From Pithys albifrons albifrons (taxonomy: Eukaryota; Chordata; Aves; Passeriformes; Thamnophilidae): a stretch of 64,000 nucleotides of DNA. The position numbers and the translations under genes were made by a program. Shown piece by piece: positions 56,201-62,800 of the stretch. Each line of letters begins with the position of its first letter. Position 1 is the stretch's first letter. Location: NCBI RefSeq assembly GCF_047495875.1, contig NC_092459.1, positions 92,923,560-92,987,559 of the forward strand. Reading direction: 5' to 3'. The notes below the pieces were generated by a model that saw nothing but the letters and a program-made list of their open reading frames with translations, had not been told where the DNA came from and searched no databases.

Positions 56201-59132
56201 CGGCGCTGCCCCGACAGTTGCCAGATAAAGCCTGTCAGGTCGATTTTTACGGTCTCCTTCCAAGGTAATGCCTTATCACACCTTTAGCCCTCAGACCACA
56301 GCAATCCGTCCCTGTGCGCCTCTAGAACGCGGTGTGTTGAACAAGGGGGGATGATGTCTGGAGGCTCTCGGGAGTCTCCCGCTCCCAGCCTGGCAACGTC
56401 CCTGGGGCTGATGCCGCTGGAGGACAGGCAAAAGAAAACACAACGACAAAATCAGAAGGAAACTGAAAATATGTTTCTGATTTAAGAGTAATCTATTTTT
56501 AAATTGGGTGGCATGTAAAAATGAAGCCCTAATTAACAGACGGGATTTTTGTCCATGAGAGCATTTTCCCAGCACAGAGGCTGGGCGTGTTTCTCTCACC
56601 ACTTGTGGAAGAGCCTGCTCATTCTCCAGCTGCTCCTGGCTCCAGCCTCCTCGCCACCAGACACCTCGCATCTCACCTTCGCTTCCCCCTCCAGAGTCCA
56701 CCTGACATTCCAGAATGGAGGAGTGAATTACTGCGGCTCCTCCAAGGTTTGCTGTGAGGAGAGTGGGGCTGTGGGCAGCTCTGACACCGCTGTTGGAAGA
56801 TTCACCCTGCCTGCACTTGGAGGGCACAGACAACACCCCCCCTTCCATTTTGTGAGGGGGCTGGCTCCAAATTAACGTCAAATTAATCCTTCCAGAGAAG
56901 AAAACTACACATGAGTAACACGGAAAAGAAACACTAGTGCCAACTAAAATGACTCGAAACTTTAAAACACACGCTTCGAGTTCAACCGGGTCAACTCGCT
57001 TACACTGAGCAAAAAGGGGAGGGGGGGGGGGGGCGGGCAGGATCCTCTCAGAGCTTACAACTGTAGGGTGTGTTTCCTGCTATCAATACAACCAGTAGCG
57101 ATGGCTACACCTAAGCAAGGTTTTTACATAAAGAGAATTCATTATAGTGTAAGAGAAGCAACTAACACGCTCCCTAGGAGCACAAGTTTTTGTGGTTCAC
57201 AAGATGTTCTCCCTATGCATTATAGGTAGACCTGGTACCACAGAGGAAAGAATATGGACCTAGGAAGGAAGGAAGGCTGGTTAATACCTATTTTCTTAGC
57301 ATGGATAAATAACGACCAGCCTTTCTTTGAACAGTATATGAAACTCGAGAGCTTTGATCGCTGAGATCCGAAGTTCTCGTGGGGGAGCTGGTACTCCTGC
57401 TGCAGCTGCTGAAGAAGAAACACAAAACTCCTTTACCCGATTCAGTTCAAAAAGCACCTACTGTGAGACCGTCTGGTCTAACGTTCATTTTTTATTCTAC
57501 TGCAATGCTCATGCTATGCGAAACGCAATAGGAATTTCCATACCAGCATTTACATCCAAATGAACCCGCTGAGATTCATGCTGATGTGTAACAGTCCTAC
57601 AATACAGCCCCTTCTGGCAAGTGCGGCGGTGCTGGCGCACCGGCCAGCAGGACTCACACCCGGCCTGTCCCGGATGAGCACCCCGTGGGCTGCCCCGTGT
57701 GCCAGGGCTGCGTGGATCCCGCAGGCGCCGCTGCCGAGGCAGCGCCCGCCGGGAGCTCCAGAAGAGGCTGCCAGGGGTGACCCTGCCGCCGCCTTCTCTC
57801 CGAGGGTCTCCGGAGCCTGTGCAGCACTTGCATTCAAGCTGGTCTTTATTTCCCGCATTTGGGGAGTACTGCGAGTTCTTCCTCAGACTTCTCCCTCTCC
57901 CCCTTCCCCAACCTCAGGATTCATTTTGCTTACAATGAAGAGGGATCAGAGATCGCGCCGCAGGGCCAGCCACCGCGGGGGAGATGCCGGGCGGCACGGG
58001 CAACGCGCTGCATCCCGCACCATTCCCCAGCCGTGACCCCGGACCCGCCCAGGGCGATTCACTTGTCGACGGGGGGTGAGCACCGCTGCTGCAAGAGGAA
58101 AGCACCCATCGAAGCGCCTCCCGCCTTCTCCGCGGATGTGTGATGAGGAGAGAAGGCGCGGAGCCGCCGTACCAGCGATAGGGACATCTGTTTCGGCGAC
58201 TGCCAGCCCCCACCGTGCCTCTCGACGGGGGTGCGGCTCCCCACGGAACAGGGTGTGTGTGCACATATATACACACAGAGTGTATGTGCAAATTCTCGGG
58301 AGCTCCCCGGCAAGGTCCCGACCCTCTCCCCGAGCACGCCGGGAGTGGTGGCGGTGGCTTCGACAGGTTGTCCGCGGTCGGACTACGAAAACGACGGAAA
58401 AGCGGCGCGACCCACCCGCCCCGGCGGTGCTCCGAGCCCGCCCGCGCCCGGCCCGCGTACCTGCAGGACGTTGGCGTGGCGCAGCCGCTGCAGCAGGATC
58501 ATCTCCTTGATGATCTTGTAGGCGGCCAGGCGGTAGCAGTCCCCCAGGGCGGAGAACTGCCGCACGCAGTGGGCGATGTCGTGCCCGCCGAAGTCCACAG
58601 CTTTCAGGGCCACGGCCAGCGTGCGGTTGAGGACCGCCTTGTAGACCGCCTTGGTGTACCCCGAGCCCAGGTACTGCACGCCGCTGACATCGCGGATGTC
58701 GCGGCAGCCCAGCAGCGGCGGCTCCAGCGAGAGCTCGGCCGAGGCGCCTGTCCAAGGCCCCGCCGCCGCCGCTCGGCCCCGCGGCCCCGGTGGCCGCGGC
58801 TGCTCCGCCGAGGTGCGCGGCGGCGCCAGGTCCATCAGGCGCCGCTCCCGCGGCCGCAGCGGCCGCCGCCCCGCCGCCGCCGCCGCCGCCCGGTGCTGCC
58901 GGTAGCGCAGCACCTCCTCGTAGCGCTCGCGGATCTGCCGCACCAGGGCGGCCTGGCCGCCGCCGATCTCCTCCTCCGGCGGGTACAGGGGGGCGCCGGG
59001 CGGGGAGGGGGGCACCTCATCGCGGGGCGGCGGCGGGTGTTCGGAGCCGGGGATGAAGAGGAGGTTGAGCAGGGTGCCCAGGAGGAAGGCGAAGCAGCAG
59101 CCAGCCGCCACCGCCGTCTTCCTGCGCCTCAT
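23186..59132 (-). CDS. PKDCC: PKDCC (VLK), extracellular/secretory-pathway tyrosine kinase, complete 7-exon gene
   Basis: Seven exons join with AG/GT borders and matching phases (0,0,2,1,1,1) into a 504-residue protein; the human protein is about 493 residues. PKDCC is a Golgi and secreted kinase that phosphorylates tyrosines on secretory and extracellular proteins and is needed for limb, skeletal, palate and lung development. Residues 6-27 form a hydrophobic signal anchor and about 30-140 a Pro/Ala/Arg-rich linker. The kinase domain has glycine loop [10 protein letters not shown] (155-164), the ATP-binding Lys in AVALK (K177), helix-C Glu E210, catalytic-loop Asp in LLDFRPRQF (D289, replacing HRD) and metal-binding Asp in TDLDD (D306, replacing DFG). 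These atypical loops are normal for the family. Sequons are N169, N331, N380, N411 and N471. The start is the ATG giving MRRRK, matching the mammalian start; an upstream in-frame GTG is not needed. Identity is very secure; exact splice sites were read by eye. Confidence 0.97.
23272..26095 (-). other. PKDCC intron 6 (2.8 kb)
   Basis: Holds the polypyrimidine repeat at 25463-25550 and a short (TG)n near 24930; otherwise nothing recognised. Confidence 0.85.
25463..25550. repeat. Polypyrimidine hexamer-like repeat in intron 6
   Basis: Nearly pure C/T on the plus strand, built from CTACTT and CCACTT units that decay into TTCTATTT and CTCTTCT. Purine-rich in the direction of PKDCC transcription. 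Confidence 0.8.
26096..26269 (-). CDS. PKDCC: PKDCC exon 6, residues 419-477, C-terminal Cys module
   Basis: 174 bp. The acceptor is TTATTTGCAG; AG completes Glu419. It encodes [20 protein letters not shown], then [10 protein letters not shown] and CKAFVL, and ends WTG at ACAG|GTAAAT. Four Cys (435, 444, 458, 464) are spaced as in the mammalian protein, and there is a sequon at N471. This module lies C-terminal to the kinase fold. Confidence 0.96.
26270..35890 (-). other. PKDCC intron 5 (9.6 kb)
   Basis: Mostly AT-rich unique sequence. Near exon 6 it has a pyrimidine-rich plus-strand tract (about 26432-26481) and a small CpG cluster (26856-26921). No mobile element was recognised. Confidence 0.85.
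35891..35998 (-). CDS. PKDCC: PKDCC exon 5, residues 383-419
   Basis: 108 bp. It starts with GA completing Gly383, reads [20 protein letters not shown] and then [10 protein letters not shown], and ends GCTG|GTAAAG, leaving one base of Glu419. The WGVDET and LYKSG.YLQN motifs are shared with mammalian PKDCC. The segment RMPTA before the junction is more divergent. A sequon lies at N411. The acceptor CTTCTGAAG has a weak polypyrimidine tract. Confidence 0.93.
35999..36819 (-). other. PKDCC intron 4 (0.8 kb)
   Basis: Short intron with no recognised element. Confidence 0.85.
36820..36899 (-). CDS. PKDCC: PKDCC exon 4, residues 356-383
   Basis: This 80-bp exon is too short to stand out as an open frame. 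It was located by looking for the [12 protein letters not shown] segment that must lie between exons 3 and 5. The acceptor is TTCTGTTGCAG; the first G completes Arg356, nine T bases encode three Phe, and the exon ends AATGCAACAG|GTAATC after IVNAT. Phases fit both neighbours exactly. It contains a sequon at N380. Confidence 0.95.
36900..40677 (-). other. PKDCC intron 3 (3.8 kb)
   Basis: Contains one CR1 fragment (37471-37640); otherwise AT-rich unique sequence with nothing else recognised. Confidence 0.85.
37471..37640 (-). mobile_element. CR1 LINE fragment in PKDCC intron 3
   Basis: Starts with repeated CACAGAATCACAGAATGG, then GGTTGGAAAGCACC, CAGCTAGTCCAG and TTGAATATCTCCAGAAAAG, the reverse complement of a CR1 3' end. 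About 170 bp, degraded at its far edge. Confidence 0.8.
40678..40949 (-). CDS. PKDCC: PKDCC exon 3, residues 266-356, catalytic core
   Basis: 272 bp, entering in phase 0 and leaving two bases of an Arg codon (TAC AG|GTACAT). It encodes the catalytic-loop Asp D289 in LLDFRPRQF and the metal-binding Asp D306 in VTDLDD, plus a sequon at N331 (NFT). The Cys residues in this exon (267, 317, 323, 336, 342) fit a secreted protein. The acceptor is TTTTGTGTTACAG. Confidence 0.96.
40950..43985 (-). other. PKDCC intron 2 (3.0 kb)
   Basis: GT...AG intron. The minus-strand open frame at 41102-41554 has no recognisable domain. I see no repeat or RNA gene here. Confidence 0.85.
43986..44108 (-). CDS. PKDCC: PKDCC exon 2, residues 225-265
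   Basis: 123 bp, 41 codons, phase 0 at both ends. Starts LYGYCYQDS and ends SWEDRFR, closely matching mammalian PKDCC. The acceptor is TTGCTTTCAG; a good branch-point match CTAAT lies about 27 nt upstream (A at about 44135). The donor is CGG|GTAAGT, the best in the gene. An LTR fragment lies directly upstream in intron 1. Confidence 0.96.
44180..44731 (-). mobile_element. Truncated solo LTR of an avian endogenous retrovirus (ERVL-like)
   Basis: On the minus strand it starts TGTAGTGGGTTGACCCTG. It continues through a segment resembling the inside of a widespread bird LTR: Ser/Pro-rich out-of-frame sequence with CTCCAGC-type repeats and a GGGTCACAAGT stretch. The 3' part is missing; recognisable similarity fades at about 44180-44200, some 70-90 bp before PKDCC exon 2. 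No internal viral genes are present. Family name and class are from memory and not certain. Confidence 0.7.
49358..49541. repeat. AT-rich TATA/TATG simple sequence
   Basis: About 180 bp of ATAT, TATGTATG and TGTATATAC units with short palindromes. No gene. Confidence 0.85.
50774..51052. repeat. Three exact tandem copies of a 93-bp unit
   Basis: The unit starts CCACATTTGGTCTAAAAC and recurs at 50774, 50867 and 50960 with no mismatch that I can see; the third copy ends at 51052. Because 93 is a multiple of 3, a minus-strand frame repeats the same peptide; that is a by-product, not a gene. Confidence 0.95.
51512..51815 (-). mobile_element. CR1 LINE fragment in PKDCC intron 1
   Basis: Contains TTTCAGTTGG, AACGATCAGCTAGTCCAACT, TTATTAAGGGCACTGTCCAA and a CCACTGGATTCCAGGGAGAAG-like end. 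These match a CR1 3' region in reverse orientation, of a subfamily different from the copy at 8.7 kb. Confidence 0.85.
55375..56060. promoter_or_regulatory. Second CpG island in intron 1, possible alternative promoter
   Basis: GC-rich, CpG-dense block about 2.5 kb downstream of exon 1. It contains CTATAAATAG on the minus strand (55750-55759), a good TATA box that also reads as a MEF2 site. Two donor-like sites follow on the same strand: GTGAGC at about 55383-55388 and GTGAGT at about 55369-55374. This layout would suit an alternative first exon. No transcript evidence is available. Confidence 0.4.
57021..57033. repeat. G13 homopolymer in intron 1
   Basis: Run of 13 G preceded by GGGGA and followed by CGGG; a G-quadruplex-capable segment on the plus strand. 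Its true length may be misread. Confidence 0.8.
58461..59132 (-). CDS. PKDCC: PKDCC exon 1 (coding part), residues 1-224
   Basis: Begins at ATG 59132-59130 and ends after CTGCAG at a CAG|GTACGC donor, phase 0. It encodes the signal anchor, the low-complexity linker with a six-Ala tract (residues 82-87), the glycine loop, K177, E210 and the stretch RLRHANVLQ at the end of the helix-C region. It is very GC-rich and lies in the promoter CpG island. Long plus-strand reading frames across it are GC-driven shadows. The donor is a GTACGC, weaker than the GTAAGT of exon 2. Confidence 0.97.
58872..58889 (-). repeat. (GCG)6 trinucleotide run coding six Ala in exon 1
   Basis: A perfect triplet run encoding residues 82-87 of PKDCC in the poorly conserved linker. 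Such runs often vary in length. Confidence 0.8.
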
Positions 59133-59280
59133 CGCCACTTCACTGACGGCTTGTCCAGCCTTTCGGACTTCTCTCGCCCCTTTCCCGGGAACCAGCTCCG
59201 AGGCTTTTTTCCCCTTTCTTTTTCTACCCTCCTATTTTTTTTCCTCCTGGTTATGCCGGCGGCAGAGCGGCCCCGGGCGC

Positions 59281-59316
59281 TCAGCCGGAGTTCAGCCCCT
59301 TACGACGCGCCCGCAT
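59281..59316 (-). other. Possible uORF in the PKDCC 5' leader (11 codons)
   Basis: Minus-strand ATG at 59316-59314 opens an 11-codon frame (MRARRKGLNSG) ending TGA at 59283-59281, about 150 nt before the main ATG. Position -3 is G. It matters only if transcription starts upstream of 59316. Confidence 0.35.
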
Positions 59317-59418
59317 GACACTTGCCTCCCTGCTTTTAAGGCTCTGAAGCACTTATTATTAGCGGGACCCGGGGAGGGCGGGGGGGATCCCCGTCCCGCT
59401 GTCCCCGCCGACGCGCGT

Positions 59419-59428
59419 TGATTGACAG
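59419..59428 (+). promoter_or_regulatory. PBX-MEIS/PREP composite site
   Basis: TGATTGACAG is the exact decamer for PBX paired with MEIS/PREP homeodomain proteins. It lies about 290 bp upstream of the PKDCC ATG, next to the likely start of transcription. Confidence 0.5.
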
Positions 59429-59466
59429 CCCGGCCCTTCCCGCGGCCCGGCCGAGCAGCAGGGGGG

Positions 59467-59481
59467 CCTGGGAAACGTAGT
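59467..59481 (-). promoter_or_regulatory. ZNF143/THAP11-type motif, minus orientation
   Basis: Minus strand reads ACTACGTTTCCCAGG, matching the ACTACNNNTCCCAG promoter motif bound by ZNF143 and THAP11/HCFC1. It is paired with an oppositely oriented copy about 45 bp away. Confidence 0.6.
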
Positions 59482-59526
59482 CCCCCGGAGAAGCCCCGCC
59501 GGCCGCTGGCGAGCCCGGGAGCCGGG

Positions 59527-59541
59527 ACTACATCTCCCAGG
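59527..59541 (+). promoter_or_regulatory. ZNF143/THAP11-type motif, plus orientation
   Basis: Plus strand reads ACTACATCTCCCAGG, a close match to the same ACTACNNNTCCCAG motif. It lies about 400 bp upstream of the PKDCC start codon. Confidence 0.65.
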
Positions 59542-59879
59542 CTCGGCCGAGCCCCCCGGCGGGGAAGGCGCGAGAGGGGCGGGGCAGGCGGGTGGACCCC
59601 CCCACGTCGGGCGCTACGGCTGGGGGCTGCTGGGCAGGGCGGGCCCGGGGCGCTGCCGCTGGGCGGGGTGGGACCTGCGTAGCTGTCGTGGTGCCTACGC
59701 GTGTCCGCCCAGCGTGGGGAAAGTCTCGCCGGCAGCGGTTTGTGCGGGATGCCCATGCCCTCCCCCTAGACAGCCACGGGGTGTGTGGAGTGTGTTGTAC
59801 AAGCGTTCACATAGCCACAGAGCCACATAAAGGCGGTCGATACATTTTTCCCACCTAAATAAAGCAAAAGGAGGCGGCT

Positions 59880-62800
59880 GCAGGCAGGCGCTGTGGGTTC
59901 GTCATTCGCAGTGAAAATTGCATCGGCCCCCTCCAGCCGCGGCACAGCGCGGGCGCTGGGGAGAGGAGAGAGGAGCTGGGGGGTGCGTGTCACCCATTGG
60001 AAAGTACAGCCACAAATCACGGGCTCGGCATGGGGTAGCCGCTGCCCTGTTGGAAATGTGAATTGCAGGGGTGAGCGCTAATGACATGGTTATCCATCAA
60101 GCCCACATTACGACGCTGTTAGCAACTAATTAACAAATACAATCAACCCGCGAAACTTCCACAAAGGAGAGACCATCAACAAGAGAAAAGACGTAAAGAG
60201 TCAGGCGAGGCAAAGTTCACCACAATGGAAACGGGGAATCATTTCCAATAAGGGAAAGGGACGAGACATTTCGGTAATACACATCGGACAGACAGAAAAA
60301 AAAAAAAGGAAAAAAAACCCCAGCGGCGGCTCGCGGGAACCAGCGAGCTGAGATCGCCAATGCTTCCTCTAGCGCCGACAGAAAACGGAGCTCAGGGAAA
60401 CTCAGCTCCCGCTGCCGGCGCTCAGACCCGCGGGGATGCGCCCAGTGACCTGAGGCAACGGCGAGACGGGAGGAGGCGGGCGGCAGCTTTGGCTGGTGTG
60501 AAGACCGACCATCTCTCCCAGCAGTCTCGAAGCCTTTCTGTCGCTGATTCCCGAGAGTCCTCCTCAGGCACCGGCAGCACGGCCCACCTGCGGCCCCGCG
60601 CACGCAGTGGTCAGTGGCAGGGACTGCTACCGGACCGGGTGCCCCATCCCCGCGGGGCTCCCAAGCCTGGCAATAACCACTGCAGAAAAGTAACGGGAGG
60701 GCGCGTGATCACCAATTAAAATAAAAATAACAACTGGGGGGGCTGTTTGTACCCGGCGGGGCACTGGGCGCCCAGCCCAGGCTCCGCGGACGCTCCACTC
60801 CCGCGCACCCCACCGCACCGCACCGCACCACTCGCTCCGCCCGCCGGGGCGGTGCCACCTGCCCTGCCCGCGGGTGCGGAGACCACGGGCCGAGGGGAGA
60901 TACACTGCGGCTGTTGGGGAGCCGGCGTTTTATGCTGGCTGTATCCCATGGGGAGGTTTCATTTTCTTTTTTTTACCCCTTTTTTTGGAGGAGGGAAGAG
61001 TGTGTCTTGGGTTTTCGTACTTCTGGGGAATTTTGGGGGGGGGGGTATTTTGTTATGTTGATTATTTGGGGGGATTTGTTAGTGTGTTTTGTTTTCCTGT
61101 AATCGTTTCTGTTCTTACGTAGTGGGAGCAGCGTTTCGCCTTTCAGCCATGCCAAGTAAGCTTGGTTGCTGACTTCCCGAGCCAGCTCGTTCCCGCTGCG
61201 GTCAGTGGGATTTCACAGGTTTAGGGGAGGACGGGTTGCAAGCTGGGATTTTTTTTTCCAAAGTAAGCGAGATCATAACGGTATGAAATTAGTTTCTAAA
61301 GGTGTGATACCTGCAGCCCTTCGTGTTTTGAGTGAGATCCCTTCAATCCCCGCAGACGACGGGAGGCTCGCGTTGCCTTCCCACGGTGGATGTGGGAGAT
61401 CTGAATGTGCCGGACCTCCCCCGCTGCGAAGCCCTTCCTCCCCCGGCCCCTGGCAGGGCAAAGGCCTCTTGAAGAGACACCGTGCACTATCACCCAGCCG
61501 ATCATCCTAAACCGTGCGTTGTAGGTCAAGCCATTGCGGCGGGGCCACAGCTGCGCTCTTACCGCGGCGCGCAGAAGGCGCGCAGCCGCCGCGCAACGCG
61601 CCGTGCTGCAGTTCCTCGTGCACTTGAAACTTACACGCACGGCTGAATTTACGGCTTGGTTGATATGAGCCAACACTTTCTATTATTGCACAGATAGAGT
61701 CAGAACACAGTCGGCGCGGTTGTGCAAGCCGACAGAGGAGGCGGCATTGGAATCATTACCAGCAAGTGGTTTGAGCTCAGCGGAATATTGCTTACAGGCC
61801 AAATCGGGGACGACCCGAGGCCAGCGGCCTCATGGAGGGGGTAGCCGGCTTCTCTGAGGGGCCGAGCGCTCCACGAAAGCGCAGCGTGGCCCCGGAGAGG
61901 CAGCCCCGTGGGAGCGGCTGGGCCAGCGCAGACGGGAGATCCTGCTCTGCCAGGTATCTCGCATGGCACCCGCACCCCTGGGTGTTCGGAGGAAGTGCGC
62001 ATCTCCCCGAGGCGGGAGTTGTGCCGGCTTTTTCTGCAGGACAGGAGGGAGAGGGTCCGCAGTGACATGGGGGTCCACTCGCGAGCGTTCCCAGGCGCCG
62101 CAGAGGCTGCGCGCCCGCGGAGGTTGCGCGCCCACCGTCTTTGCGCAGTTTACAGGAACACAACCAGACTGCAAAACAGATGCTCCGTAACAACAGGCCA
62201 CCTGTTTTTCACATCATGCTCCATTCTCAAAGCCGGTTTTCTTCATTATATGCTTCCCGACAGATACCATGAAATACATCACTCATTTAGATATGGAAGC
62301 TAGCCTCTGGAGGATGACTTGCGCGAAACACTTTGATGTTGAGAGACAGATTTCAAAAGACAGAAAGCCCTTTCGATGTTTCTAATTACCCCGAGCCTGG
62401 GGCCTGCCACTGATTAGGACCACGGTGCCGGGGTGATGCCGAGGCAGGCGGTCCGCGGCGGCGCAGCCCGGCTCGGCTCGGCTGGGCAAGGAGGAACAGT
62501 CCGCCTCCTCAATCCGCCCTGCTAGGGAAGACGATGCAGAAAAATCAGAGCTACCGGCTGAAGCCAACAGCGAGCCTCGTGCTGGCGTGAGAAGGGGGCA
62601 GCAGCCTTTGCTGCACCCCAGCGCCTCCCAGCCGCGGGAGGAGGTTTGGGAGCAGGCGGTATGTGCTCCCGCAGCCAAGGCTCTTCTGCGAGAGGCTGCG
62701 CTGAAAGCATTACAGCCCTTGCTAACACTTCTGCTCACATGCGAGCCTTTTATCTCGGCAGCGCAGTTGGAAAAGCTGAATCACCGCGGAGAGAGTGAGG
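59880..62800. other. Series of CpG-rich blocks upstream of PKDCC
   Basis: CpG-rich blocks at about 60330-60950, 61140-62170 and 62390-62780 are separated by an AT-rich gap (60080-60310) and a G/T-rich strip (60955-61110). No protein is recognised. They may be distal promoter or divergent non-coding transcript promoters. Confidence 0.6.

Larger units (their letters stand above)
44109..58460 (-). other. PKDCC intron 1 (14.4 kb)
   Basis: Non-coding. From exon 1 downward it holds the rest of the promoter island, a G-run (57021-57033), a second CpG island (about 55380-56060), a CR1 fragment (51512-51815), a 93-bp triplication (50774-51052), AT-rich simple sequence (49358-49541 and about 50107-50172) and an LTR fragment at its 3' end. 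Open frames at 45490-46011 (+) and 48493-48939 (-) show no recognisable protein. Confidence 0.85.
59133..59600 (-). promoter_or_regulatory. PKDCC: PKDCC core promoter and 5' UTR region
   Basis: CpG-island promoter directly upstream of the start codon. On the minus strand a weak TATA-like CTTAAAAGC lies at 59332-59340. Upstream are a PBX/MEIS decamer (59419-59428), two ZNF143-type motifs in opposite orientation (59467-59481 and 59527-59541) and an Sp1 box GGGGCGGGGC (59576-59585). The transcription start was not determined; about 59300-59450 is inferred. Confidence 0.7.
57580..59720. other. Promoter CpG island over PKDCC exon 1
   Basis: Dense CpG and high GC begin in the 3' part of intron 1's exon-proximal sequence, cover exon 1 and continue past the promoter. 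The island explains the many long overlapping open frames on both strands here; only the minus-strand exon 1 frame has a recognisable protein. Confidence 0.85.

Noticed and set aside
58215..59318. 367-codon plus-strand open frame over exon 1
   Set aside because: It is antisense to the PKDCC exon 1 coding sequence in very GC-rich DNA where stop codons are rare; the protein is Arg/Pro/Ala low-complexity with no domain.
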